Below the pieces are notes generated by a model that was not told the DNA's origin, made no database searches, and saw nothing but the letters and a program-made list of their open reading frames with translations. The position numbers were made by a program, and so were the translations under genes. DNA of 35,830 nucleotides from Bacteroidota bacterium (GTDB lineage Bacteria > Bacteroidota > Bacteroidia > NS11-12g > UBA955), in assembly GCA_963169345.1 (NCBI GenBank), contig CAUJCT010000045.1, positions 1 to 35,830 on the forward strand. The letters run 5' to 3'. Positions 24,637-32,776 of the stretch are shown here, piece by piece (within the stretch, counting starts at the first letter, position 1; the number at the start of each line of letters is the position of its first letter).

Positions 24637-24873
24637 TTATTCTGCTTTTTCTTCTTCAACTGTTGCAGTGGAAGTTGGTTCTTCAACTACTCTTTCTTTA
24701 CCCATAAACCACATGACAGCGCCTATAACGGTCAACCCAATTTTAATTCCCCAGGCTGCTCCATCACCCCAGTTGTATATCCAGGCAAGGATAGTTGGAA
24801 CTCTGTCGAGGAAACCGAAAATAATGGCTGCAATACCGATGATTGCTAAGAAACTTCCAATGCTTTTAATCAT
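24637..24873 (-). CDS. Small two-helix membrane protein
   Basis: A 78-residue protein, not assigned to a named family. It starts MIKSIGSFLAIIGIAAIIFGF (helix 1), has an amphipathic/aromatic middle (LAWIYNWGDGAAWG), a second helix (IKIGLTVIGAVMWFMG), and an acidic C-terminal tail rich in Glu and Thr (about 60-78). I chose the ATG at 24873; upstream codons would run across a well-formed promoter. It has its own promoter-like element and terminator, so it is probably a single-gene unit. It may be an inner-membrane protein with a cytoplasmic acidic tail; no role can be inferred. Confidence 0.75.
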   Translation of the reverse strand: MIKSIGSFLAIIGIAAIIFGFLDRVPTILAWIYNWGDGAAWGIKIGLTVIGAVMWFMGKERVVEEPTSTATVEEEKAE

Positions 24874-24893
24874 ATTTTTTAAATTTATTTGAA

Positions 24894-24924
24894 CAAATCT
24901 ATCTGAAAAAATTTGATTTCCAAA
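24894..24924 (-). promoter_or_regulatory. Bacteroidota-type promoter for the small membrane protein
   Basis: On the - strand TTTG, exactly 19 bases, then TAGATTTG: both boxes match the -33/-7 consensus. The -7 box is 20 bases before the ATG at 24873. It is the clearest promoter in the window. Confidence 0.65.
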
Positions 24925-24938
24925 CAATTAATAAATTA

Positions 24939-27005
24939 TTAGTTCTCAAATGGCAAGAAACCATACTGTTTTGAAAGTCTCAGCATTTGATCAACGTAAG
25001 ATTCGGTAAATGTAATTTTCACATCTACAATCTGTCCGTTTTGCATAACCGGTACAATTTGTGGTTGAATAAAACCTCTGTAGGCAGCAATGTCTAAGGC
25101 TTTGGTGCGCTTCAATACTTCAGTGTGCAGGTTTTTGTCAACTTTTACACCATAGGTTTCAACCAGATTTTGACCTTCTTTTAAATTTCCGGTAGATTTG
25201 ATTGTCTGAATTTTGTTGAGCAATTGACCAAATAATACTCTCAGTTTTTCATAATCGTTGATGACGAAAAAGGTCTTTCCATCTCTGGTTTTTTTCTCAA
25301 TGACATTCTCTTTCTTACCAGCTTCAAACACCCACTTTGCAATCATTTGTCTGTTGCGCATGTGGTCTTCTTCAATGTTCTCACCTGGTTGTAATCTTCG
25401 TAATTGCACCATTAAACCATTGCGGATATAATCATCGTATTCAGCTTTTCCAACTTCAAGACTGGGAATAACACCTATATCCACCATTTTTTTATCCATG
25501 ATGTAATATAGAGCAACCAAATCTGCCCTGGCTTCTTCGAGTGTAGAACCATAAGTGCTTAAATCATCTTTGGTAACACCTTTGTTCATTTTGCCACTGG
25601 CATGTCCTATCACTTCGTGCAATGCAGTATGCAGTTTAGCAGCTAACTCACCGTATTGTTTACTTCTGTTCAGTTGAATCGTGTCCCAGCAAAATTCTGC
25701 CAGCATACCACCTGAATTGGCTTTGTTGTAAGCATTGACTATATTACCCAAACTTACAGATTTGGAACCATGCACTTCTCTTATCCATTCAGCATTTGGC
25801 AGATTGATGCCGATAGCTGTAGAAGGAGCAAGGTCGCCAGCTTCCATTGCTACATTGACCACTTTGTAACTTACACCAACAACTTTAGATTTTTTATACA
25901 TAGCATCTATTGGTGAATTGTCTTCGAACCATTGTGCGTTTTTTGCCAGTATGGTCATGCGCTTGCTTGCCTCCATATCGTTGATTTCAACAGCACTTTC
26001 AAAATTGGCTCTCATACCGATTGCATCGTGGTAAACTTCAATAAATCCGTTGATGAAATCAATACTTGAGTTGACATCTTTTACCCAGGCAATATTGTAT
26101 TCATCCCATTTCTTTAAATCACCGGTTTTGTAAAATTCAATAAGCAATCCGATTGAAGTCTTTTGCTCAGGAGTTTCTGCAACGCCCATAGCTTTTTCAA
26201 GCCAGCTCACTATTTGAGTGATAGAAGCATCATACATACCACCAACTTTCCAGGTTTTCTCCAATATGTTGCCATTCTCCTTAATGAGTTTTGAATTCAA
26301 ACCAAAGCTTATAGGATGCACAGTGTCGCTGGCTTTTTGTGGTGCGTAAAAATCTTCTGCTTCCTTTTTTGTTAAGTTTTCGTAAAAATTATTGGCAGAA
26401 GCTTTCACATGATCAACACCTTCAGCCTTGTTAACTCTTTTGCTTTCAACTTCAGGATTGAACAGCAACTCAGTTAACCAGTTTTTAAATTTTGCGATGT
26501 CTTTGTCTTCAAACAAAGGCAATTGAGCTTTTGGTGATTTGGCTATTAACTGATCAAGAAATTTAGTTGAAAATTCGGGCATTATCTTGCTTTCAGCATA
26601 GTGATGATGTATGCCGTTATTCATCCAGAAACGCTTCAGATAGACTTCAAAATATTTGAAATCATCAGCCCTTTTATCGCCTTCATAGTTCACATAAAGT
26701 TCTTCAAGTGTTTTACGCAAACGCAAATTGTGCTTATTGTTCTGATCATAAATGATGTCTCTTCCACATTGTGCCGCTTCACTTAAATAGTAGACCAGTA
26801 ATTTCTGGTTCAATGTCAGTTGATCAAACCCGGGCACATCATAACGAATGATTTCTATGTCAGCAAAACGATTTGGGTCATCATACAGTTTAAAAACTGG
26901 TTTGGCTTCGTAACCTTTTTCAGCAGTCTGTTTAGCTGCCTGATTGCTGCAATTAAACCCTGAAAGAGCCATTGCTGAAAGGATGAGAAATTTTGAATAT
27001 TTCAT
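24939..27005 (-). CDS. Dipeptidyl-peptidase III (M49) lipoprotein
   Basis: The 688-residue protein is a zinc exopeptidase of family M49, which releases dipeptides from the N-terminus of short peptides. The zinc motif HEVIGH (463-468) has the inserted residue that defines the HExxGH pattern. The second motif EEARAD (490-495) supplies the third ligand, as in the family's EExRAE/D. The signal peptide ends in a lipobox-like GFNC, so Cys19 should be lipidated and the enzyme placed in the periplasm or on the outer membrane. Homologues in databases are sometimes mislabelled as dihydrofolate reductase; nothing here supports that. It starts 15 bases after the Ldh2-family gene and is probably co-transcribed. 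Confidence 0.93.
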   Translation of the reverse strand: MKYSKFLILSAMALSGFNCSNQAAKQTAEKGYEAKPVFKLYDDPNRFADIEIIRYDVPGFDQLTLNQKLLVYYLSEAAQCGRDIIYDQNNKHNLRLRKTLEELYVNYEGDKRADDFKYFEVYLKRFWMNNGIHHHYAESKIMPEFSTKFLDQLIAKSPKAQLPLFEDKDIAKFKNWLTELLFNPEVESKRVNKAEGVDHVKASANNFYENLTKKEAEDFYAPQKASDTVHPISFGLNSKLIKENGNILEKTWKVGGMYDASITQIVSWLEKAMGVAETPEQKTSIGLLIEFYKTGDLKKWDEYNIAWVKDVNSSIDFINGFIEVYHDAIGMRANFESAVEINDMEASKRMTILAKNAQWFEDNSPIDAMYKKSKVVGVSYKVVNVAMEAGDLAPSTAIGINLPNAEWIREVHGSKSVSLGNIVNAYNKANSGGMLAEFCWDTIQLNRSKQYGELAAKLHTALHEVIGHASGKMNKGVTKDDLSTYGSTLEEARADLVALYYIMDKKMVDIGVIPSLEVGKAEYDDYIRNGLMVQLRRLQPGENIEEDHMRNRQMIAKWVFEAGKKENVIEKKTRDGKTFFVINDYEKLRVLFGQLLNKIQTIKSTGNLKEGQNLVETYGVKVDKNLHTEVLKRTKALDIAAYRGFIQPQIVPVMQNGQIVDVKITFTESYVDQMLRLSKQYGFLPFEN

Positions 27006-27020
27006 GGTAATGGTATTGAA

Positions 27021-28115
27021 TTAAAAAGGATGTTCGAGTTGATGTTTTTCGGCAAGTAGTCTTAGGTCGGTACACACTTTGTCGATGATTGGTATGCCGC
27101 TTTGTATTCTGTGATTGTACAATTCGAATTCAGGTTCTCCGTGTACAATGACTTTTTTATCTGAGTCGACAGCCTGCGCATTTTTAAATCGTCTTATCCA
27201 GTGGTCCATGCGCTTGCCAAATGTCTCTTTATCCATAAAGCCATCGGTATCCATGGCACCTAAAAAATGGCCCAGACCTTTGCCGGGTAAGTCAGGCATA
27301 ACCGGAAGAAAGGCAACAAATGGAGGTACCCAAGGTCCGTAATTGGCGCCTGAAAGTACACCACTTAATATATCAACTAAGGCGCCCAGTCCGTAACCTT
27401 TGTGACTGCCATGGTCGAAATCGCTGCCCAATGGAAGCAAATGACCACCGGCTTTTAAATCTGCAGGATTATCTGTTGGTGCTCCTTCTTTGTTTTCTAA
27501 CCAGCCAAAAGGTACAGGTTTGTTTTTTCTTTCTGCTATTTCGAGTTTGCCGTTGGCTGCCGCAGAGCTGGCCATATCAACTACAAAGGCAGGCTCTTCA
27601 CCAGCCGGTATGGCGTAACAAATTGGATTGGTACCTAGCATGCGCTCTTTGCTGTATGTAGGAGCTACCAAGGGACTGGCATTGGTCATGGCCATACCTA
27701 TATATCCATATTCCAAAGCCATCATGGCGTGATAGGCTGCAATTCCGAAATGATTACTATTGCCAATAGCTGCATTGGATGAACCATATTGTCCAGTTTT
27801 CTCAATAACCATTTCCATAGTGCGTGGCGCCACTACTAAACCTAAACCGGCATCACCATCCATTGTAAAGACTGAGTGTTTTTCTCTTACAACCTGAATG
27901 TTAGGTTTTGGATTGATACGTCCGGCTTCAAATAACCGGATATAGCCCGACAATCGAGCGACACCATGTGAATCTATGCCTCTTAAATCAGCTTTAATAA
28001 GGACATCAGCAGCCAGCTTTGCATCAACTTCAGAACAGCCAATCGATTTAAAAACAGATTCAGTGAAATGTCTTAAATCGGATGTGTTGATGGTTTTAAA
28101 TTCTGGCTGACTCAT
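27021..28115 (-). CDS. Ldh2/MDH2-family NAD(P)-dependent malate/lactate dehydrogenase
   Basis: The 364-residue protein belongs to the malate/L-lactate dehydrogenase family that includes YlbC/AllD-like enzymes, distinct from Rossmann-fold LDH/MDH. Family segments are seen in order: KADLRGIDSHGVARL (with the conserved DSHG, about 49-52), AIGNSNHFGIAAYH, AMTNASPLVAPTYSKERMLGTNPI, VVDMASSAAANGK, and the Gly/Lys-rich GSHKGYGLG. I chose the ATG at 28115, starting MSQPEFKTIN, because it overlaps the preceding gene's stop by ATGA; a longer reading would cover 90 bases of that gene. It is coupled to the LutA-like gene upstream and followed by the M49 peptidase. The 2-hydroxyacid substrate is not known. 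Confidence 0.9.
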   Translation of the reverse strand: MSQPEFKTINTSDLRHFTESVFKSIGCSEVDAKLAADVLIKADLRGIDSHGVARLSGYIRLFEAGRINPKPNIQVVREKHSVFTMDGDAGLGLVVAPRTMEMVIEKTGQYGSSNAAIGNSNHFGIAAYHAMMALEYGYIGMAMTNASPLVAPTYSKERMLGTNPICYAIPAGEEPAFVVDMASSAAANGKLEIAERKNKPVPFGWLENKEGAPTDNPADLKAGGHLLPLGSDFDHGSHKGYGLGALVDILSGVLSGANYGPWVPPFVAFLPVMPDLPGKGLGHFLGAMDTDGFMDKETFGKRMDHWIRRFKNAQAVDSDKKVIVHGEPEFELYNHRIQSGIPIIDKVCTDLRLLAEKHQLEHPF

Positions 28116-28804
28116 AGTGCATTGGCGATAATATCTATAATATGAAAAGTTTGAATGGTAATTTGTCTTGAACTGGCAACGTTTTCGACGTGCTTTCGAC
28201 AAATGTCGTCTTCAAAAACCATTGCGGAAGCACCGGAAGCGGTGAATTCATCAATTAAGGCAAGAGCCATTTTATCGGACAAAGATTTGTCTGCATGTGG
28301 CATCGAACTACCGGCTCCACAACAGGTTAAACGCATAAAAGGCAATTGCCAGTTCACTTTTGTCATTGTATGGATATAGTCAAATCCGTTGCCGGTCTGA
28401 CAACATTCTTTAATGAAAAAGTAATTACCCTGGATGTTTTTTATTTTGTCAATATTCAGTTTGTCCAAAATAAAATCTATACCTTTAATTTGTTTGACCA
28501 TCTGCAAAGTGGCGTTGTGAGAAACAGTGTTATTGAATATTTTTGGATAATGAAACTCAAAAGTATGTTTGCATTTGACATCCAGGCAAACCTGATCATC
28601 ATTTCCGGCAACAGTCAGATTGTATTCACCTATGCTTTTTGCAGTTTTTAATTCACCTTTTTCAAAATATGGCAGTCCGCAACAGGTAGCAGATTCAGGT
28701 AAACGAGCTTCTATACCTGCCAGACGGCAAAGTTTAAGCATGTTTTCCGCTGTTTGAGGGAAAAAATGTGCAGTAACACAAGGGATACGAAGGGCATAAG
28801 CCAT
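28112..28804 (-). CDS. LutA-like CCG-domain (cysteine-rich) oxidoreductase subunit
   Basis: The 230-residue protein has two cysteine-rich CCG domains like LutA, GlpC and HdrB, which bind Fe-S clusters and pass electrons. Domain 1 has Cys9, CCGLP (41-45) and a C-terminal Cys78 in CKHTFEFHYPKIF, which aligns with the SCA-MV-YP segment of LutA; the early Cys position is not in the standard tripeptide. Domain 2 has ECC (133-135), CCGAG (161-165) and Cys202. The GG after CCG found in many LutA proteins is lost. LutB and LutC genes are not adjacent, so it is not a standard LutABC lactate oxidase. It overlaps the Ldh2-family gene by four bases. Confidence 0.85.
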   Translation of the reverse strand: MAYALRIPCVTAHFFPQTAENMLKLCRLAGIEARLPESATCCGLPYFEKGELKTAKSIGEYNLTVAGNDDQVCLDVKCKHTFEFHYPKIFNNTVSHNATLQMVKQIKGIDFILDKLNIDKIKNIQGNYFFIKECCQTGNGFDYIHTMTKVNWQLPFMRLTCCGAGSSMPHADKSLSDKMALALIDEFTASGASAMVFEDDICRKHVENVASSRQITIQTFHIIDIIANAL

Positions 28805-28954
28805 ACCGCAATATTAATGTGAGAACAACAGATTTCTTTTTTGACGCTCATTAGATTTTCAACAATTTATAAGAGGGTAGGGAAGAAAAACTTTGACAAA
28901 CACGAAATACAATTTAAGCAATTCAATTCATATCATTGATTTTTTAAAAAACTT

Positions 28955-28999
28955 AAAAAAAATAAGTACCAGGCCTGCGGCACGAGCAGGCAAAATAAA
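28955..28999. repeat. Composite intergenic structured repeat, copy 3 (truncated)
   Basis: The segment from the A-run and TAAGT to GCCTGC-GGCACGA-GCAGGC-AAAAT matches the last part of copy 1 closely (about 37 of 42 bases). The long stem-loop and the T-rich left arm are missing. The loop GGCACGA differs from copy 1 (GGCATGA) by one base. Confidence 0.75.
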
Positions 29000-29048
29000 T
29001 ACACAAGAATCTTAAATTCTTAAAGAAGAATTAACAATAGACTTAATT

Positions 29049-29056
29049 TACCTTTG
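29049..29056 (+). promoter_or_regulatory. Possible -7 box upstream of the second sigma operon
   Basis: TACCTTTG matches TAnnTTTG exactly, about 190 bases before the sigma ATG. No TTTG is seen at -33, so support is weak. Confidence 0.28.
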
Positions 29057-29245
29057 TAATGTGTTATTCAAAATGTCGGTTAATCATTTTAACAATCTAA
29101 TTAGCTGACAAACAGATTAATATGTTTATAATTTGCAATTATAACCCACGATTAATCAAAAAAATTCAAATTCAAAGCCACGTTTTGTGAAAATTTGGTG
29201 TCTTGAAGGAAATTGAGTAAATTGTGGTACAATATACAATATCAA

Positions 29246-29782
29246 ATGACCGAGGAAGACCTTATAAAAGGATGCGTAAAAGAGGACAGAGAGTGTCAGA
29301 AGGAATTGTATTTGCGATTCTCAGGTAAAATGATGGCAGTTTGTCTTAGATATGCAGGAAACAGAATGGAAGCAGAAGACATGCTGCAGGAAGGATTTAT
29401 CAAAGTGTTTGACAATATTGGAAAGTTTAAAAGAGAAGGTTCTCTCGAAGGCTGGATACGACGAATAATGGTCAACACCTCGATTAATAAAATACGTTCT
29501 AATAAAGTAAGGTTTGAAGAACTTGGCAATGAAGCAGATGATTTTCTGCAACACGACAGATCTATCATTGATAAAATGTCTGAAAAAGATATTCTCAATC
29601 TAGTCAGTCAAATGCCATCCGGATATAGATACGTATTCAATATGTACGCAATAGAAGGGCTGAGTCATAAGGAAATTGCTGCCAACCTCGGAATTGAAGA
29701 GGCAAGCTCAAGAAGCCAGTATGCCAAGGCAAAAAAATATTTACAACAACAGTTAGTTAAACTAGAAAAGATAAATTTATGA
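29246..29782 (+). CDS. ECF-type RNA polymerase sigma factor (cassette 2)
   Basis: The 178-residue product has a standard ECF layout. Sigma-2 (about 15-85) includes ELYLRFSGKMMAVCLRYAG, EAEDMLQEGFIKVFDNIG and GSLEGWIRRIMVNTSINKIR. A linker follows, then sigma-4 (about 115-170) with MPSGYRYVFNMYAIEGLSHKEIAANLGIEEASSRSQYAKAK. I start at the ATG giving MTEEDLIKGCVK, the common beginning of this group; a TTG at 29213 would add eleven unrelated residues. It overlaps the following barrel fusion by ATGA. It heads a four-gene operon with two surface proteins. The sigma protein is only loosely similar to the one at 17177-17779, so the two cassettes are old paralogues rather than a fresh duplication. 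Confidence 0.93.
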   Translation: MTEEDLIKGCVKEDRECQKELYLRFSGKMMAVCLRYAGNRMEAEDMLQEGFIKVFDNIGKFKREGSLEGWIRRIMVNTSINKIRSNKVRFEELGNEADDFLQHDRSIIDKMSEKDILNLVSQMPSGYRYVFNMYAIEGLSHKEIAANLGIEEASSRSQYAKAKKYLQQQLVKLEKINL

Positions 29783-31218
29783 TTAATAATTCTTTTGAAA
29801 AGCAAATCAGAGAAAAATTGAATGGTGCGGAGTCTACTCCAAGTGATGGTTTGCTGGACACTATCTTTGAAAAACGCGCAGCTAAGTCGCGACCAGCTAC
29901 CGGTTTCGGTAAAGCAGGTTGGATGCTCGCCGCTGCAGTGTTAGCTGTTACCGCAGGTGTGTGGTTCTTTAACGGACAAAGCGGTCAACAGACTAATAAC
30001 GAAATTGCCAGTGTTTTACCCGATCAATCTGCTCAGTCTTCTGAATTGAATACTACAAATTCCAACTCAGAGTCTGATGTGATTAATTCTGAAAAACAAT
30101 CTGGAAATACCAATGCCCCTGACAAAAAACTAAGATCGCAATCGGTGAAACCATCTGTTGCTGCCTCTGGTAATCAGGTACATTCAAATTCGAACACCAA
30201 CGCGTCTCAGATTGCTCGTCCCGCTGCCCATTCTAACACTCAACAAGCTAATAAAACAAACAAGGATTTCAATGGCGATTTCGATCTGAATTCCTATTTT
30301 AATGTAGATGCTCAGAATCGCCCTGTTATCGACCGCGAACAACACAAAGGCAATAGCCATGTATACGTTTATCACGCGGTAGACCCATCTGCTGTTCAAA
30401 ATGCTGACATCAGAAATTCTTCCACTTCAAGAATTCAGAAATTTACTCATAACTTCGAATCTCCTGATTTTGGCAGTGCTCCGCAACTGGCTCTGAATAA
30501 CGAAACACCAAAGAAAAACAAAAAACCTGTCTTTATCGACCTGATGTATGTGCCGGGTATGAGTACTTTTAAAGCTACTCAAGCCAATGCCGCTCAGTAC
30601 AATCAGGTTAATTCTATTGGAATGACCTCTCAGTTTGGTGTGAGAGTGAGTGTGCCATTAAATGCATCTCTCAGTGTTTTCGGTGGCTTGTATCAAAACA
30701 ATCAGAATACCCGCTACAAAGGTCAACTGCCTTACGAAACCTCTAATCAGGTCATCAAAACAAATGTCCGCTATATCAATGATCCTATCAGAGGCGTTAT
30801 ACAAGTAGTGACTTATGATACTCAGAATATTAAAAATCAAATGACTCAGAAGGTAGATCATACCAATAGCTACTCTTTGTTCCGCATGCCTTTGGGTATG
30901 AGTTATAACTTTGGATTTGGCAAATTTGATTTTGCAGTCAACGCTGCTATGGATATCAATTACCTGAGAAGCGCCAATGGTTTCTATATCAACAATGAAA
31001 CTCATCAGGCAAATCCGTTCTCTTTGGCAAAACGCTCTGTTAATCTGGGCAGCTCACTGAGTTTAATGAGTGCATTTAAACTGTCCAATAAATTCAGACT
31101 GATACTTGAACCTGGTGTTCAGTATATGAACCTGAAAGCTAAGCACACCGGACATGTTGTCAACGAAAGCATTTTGAACTTCAATTTTGGATTAGGACTC
31201 CGATACACAGTATTTTGA
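29779..31218 (+). CDS. Double-membrane anti-sigma/outer-membrane beta-barrel fusion (cassette 2)
   Basis: A 479-residue protein with the same topology as the one at 15573-17180. The N-terminal cytoplasmic piece (1-45; FEKQIREKLNGAESTPSDGLLDTIFEKR) resembles short Bacteroidota anti-sigma domains. One transmembrane helix spans 46-64. A Ser/Asn/Gln-rich linker runs to about 240. The barrel from about 250 to the end (VFIDLMYVPGMSTFKA, FGVRVSVPL, then FNFGLGLRYTVF) ends in Phe, the normal C-terminal signal for outer-membrane barrel assembly. Unlike cassette 1 there is no tail. It overlaps both neighbours (ATGA upstream, TTGA downstream). The layout matches dual membrane-spanning anti-sigma factors; sensing through the barrel is inference. 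Confidence 0.82.
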   Translation: MINNSFEKQIREKLNGAESTPSDGLLDTIFEKRAAKSRPATGFGKAGWMLAAAVLAVTAGVWFFNGQSGQQTNNEIASVLPDQSAQSSELNTTNSNSESDVINSEKQSGNTNAPDKKLRSQSVKPSVAASGNQVHSNSNTNASQIARPAAHSNTQQANKTNKDFNGDFDLNSYFNVDAQNRPVIDREQHKGNSHVYVYHAVDPSAVQNADIRNSSTSRIQKFTHNFESPDFGSAPQLALNNETPKKNKKPVFIDLMYVPGMSTFKATQANAAQYNQVNSIGMTSQFGVRVSVPLNASLSVFGGLYQNNQNTRYKGQLPYETSNQVIKTNVRYINDPIRGVIQVVTYDTQNIKNQMTQKVDHTNSYSLFRMPLGMSYNFGFGKFDFAVNAAMDINYLRSANGFYINNETHQANPFSLAKRSVNLGSSLSLMSAFKLSNKFRLILEPGVQYMNLKAKHTGHVVNESILNFNFGLGLRYTVF

Positions 31219-32756
31219 GAATTCTGTTGTTGCTCATATCACTCCTTTTGCGCTACGCGTTAATGGCTCAGCCAGTTGCGAGTGATTTGCAGTCTAACAA
31301 CATCAGAGTACGTTTATCTTCTAATGGGATGTTTACCGACAGCGCATCATCAGCAGCCATAAGAAACTCAGGCGGATTGAATTTCGCTGACAGAATCGGC
31401 GTCTGGATGTCTGCCAGTGACAGTCTGGGAAATATCAGAGTTGCCTGTCATGATATCACTGGTTTTCGCCATGATATCTGGCCCGGCCCATTGAGTCTGG
31501 CCAATCAGCAAGCTGCAGATACATTGTCCTGGAACAAAGTATATCCAATGTCAGCACCCATTGTCAGTGCTCATTTGGCCAACTACCAGACATCTTCTTA
31601 TGTACCACATCCTTTCATAAGCAATTGGCCGGGAAGCGGTCCCGCTGGTTACGCTAAAGTACTGGCACCTTTTGTGGACAATGAAATCAATGACCAGAAA
31701 TATGAACCATTAAACGGAGATTATCCTTATATCCGTTCAAGTTCAGAAGTACTGGCAATATCCAATGACCGGGCAGCAGCTCATACTTTCAGTGGTTCAT
31801 TGCCATTGGGAGTTGAGTTACATACAAGCACTATGGGATTCAGCTCTGCAGATACTGCTCTAAAAAATTGTGTAATGGTCAGGTATATTGTCTTTAACAG
31901 ATCCAATATCAATTATAAAAACTTCAGATTCTCAGTCGCTTTGAACTTCGGAATCGGTCAGAATGACAACGAATATTTAGGCACCGACGTACCCAATAAA
32001 ACACTGTTTGTAATTAATGATACGAGTGAAGCAACGTTTTCCGGAAAACTGGTGTCTTTCGGTTGTATGGCTTTAAATGGCAGACTTTCATCCACTATTT
32101 ATTTCGAGAATACCGGCGATCCGGTAAACGGAAGACCTGTGGTGGACAGCCATTTCGTAAGATTAATGAAAGGTTGCTGGAAAAATGGCAATCGCATGGT
32201 ATATGGTGGCAATGGAGTAGATGCCAGTGGAAATGCGACTTCATTTATTTACCCATACAATACCGACGCTTCTCAGGGTGGTCAGATGTGGAATGACAAC
32301 GACAGATACCAGCCAGGTAAGCGCTACGGATTATTGAATTTCGATTCCATAGAATTAAAAGCCGGAGCTGTTTCTAGTTTTGAAGTGGCATTTTTCATTG
32401 TTGAAGAAAATTCGTTTAACATTGAACAAATAGGACAAAATTGTTTAAACATCAGTAGAGCTTTAAATACTAAAAACCTGTTAAAAAATACTCAAAATGA
32501 GTATGTATTCGTCGAAAAAATCGACTTGTATCCAAATCCTTCAAAACCGGGGGATAAATTGGTGATAAGAGGAGTCGAAGAAAACCCGATAAGTATGAGG
32601 GTTATCAGTTCCGACGGACGTGAAATTTTGAATTTAGAGTTGCATGATTCTGATAAAAATATTATATTACCATTTGATTTTACAGATGGTGTGTATTTTT
32701 TAGAATATCAAACATTAAACACTAAGAGATATATTAAGTTTGTAGTAAATCATTAA
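31215..32756 (+). CDS. T9SS-secreted protein of unknown function in the sigma operon
   Basis: The 513-residue product starts at a TTG that overlaps the previous stop. This start is chosen because it gives a proper signal peptide (MRILLLLISLLLRYALMAQ), while the first ATG (31263) would lose it. The main body, 25-430, is beta-rich with segments such as GGLNFADRIGVWMSASDSLG, FSVALNFGIGQNDNEYLG and FEVAFFIVEEN. It resembles a domain repeatedly found in large T9SS cargo proteins, but I cannot name it. The last 80 residues from LYPNPSKPG to KRYIKFVVNH are a sorting domain. Its place directly after the anti-sigma/barrel gene suggests it is exposed at the surface and may be the ligand or client of that sensor. 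Confidence 0.8.
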   Translation: MRILLLLISLLLRYALMAQPVASDLQSNNIRVRLSSNGMFTDSASSAAIRNSGGLNFADRIGVWMSASDSLGNIRVACHDITGFRHDIWPGPLSLANQQAADTLSWNKVYPMSAPIVSAHLANYQTSSYVPHPFISNWPGSGPAGYAKVLAPFVDNEINDQKYEPLNGDYPYIRSSSEVLAISNDRAAAHTFSGSLPLGVELHTSTMGFSSADTALKNCVMVRYIVFNRSNINYKNFRFSVALNFGIGQNDNEYLGTDVPNKTLFVINDTSEATFSGKLVSFGCMALNGRLSSTIYFENTGDPVNGRPVVDSHFVRLMKGCWKNGNRMVYGGNGVDASGNATSFIYPYNTDASQGGQMWNDNDRYQPGKRYGLLNFDSIELKAGAVSSFEVAFFIVEENSFNIEQIGQNCLNISRALNTKNLLKNTQNEYVFVEKIDLYPNPSKPGDKLVIRGVEENPISMRVISSDGREILNLELHDSDKNIILPFDFTDGVYFLEYQTLNTKRYIKFVVNH

Positions 32757-32776
32757 AAAAACGCAATCAACATCAT

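Larger units (their letters stand above)
28805..29245. other. Intergenic region without a gene
   Basis: The 441-base divergent gap between the LutA-like gene and the second sigma gene holds the truncated repeat copy 3 and one -7-like box. The rest is AT-rich. I see no small gene with a convincing start and composition. Confidence 0.6.

Noticed and set aside
24939..27005. Dihydrofolate reductase
   Set aside because: This is a database label sometimes seen for such proteins; HEVIGH and EEARAD show a peptidase of family M49.
28116..28202. N-terminal extension of the Ldh2-family protein
   Set aside because: It lies inside the LutA-like gene; the ATG at 28115 overlaps that gene's stop by four bases and starts the conserved family sequence.
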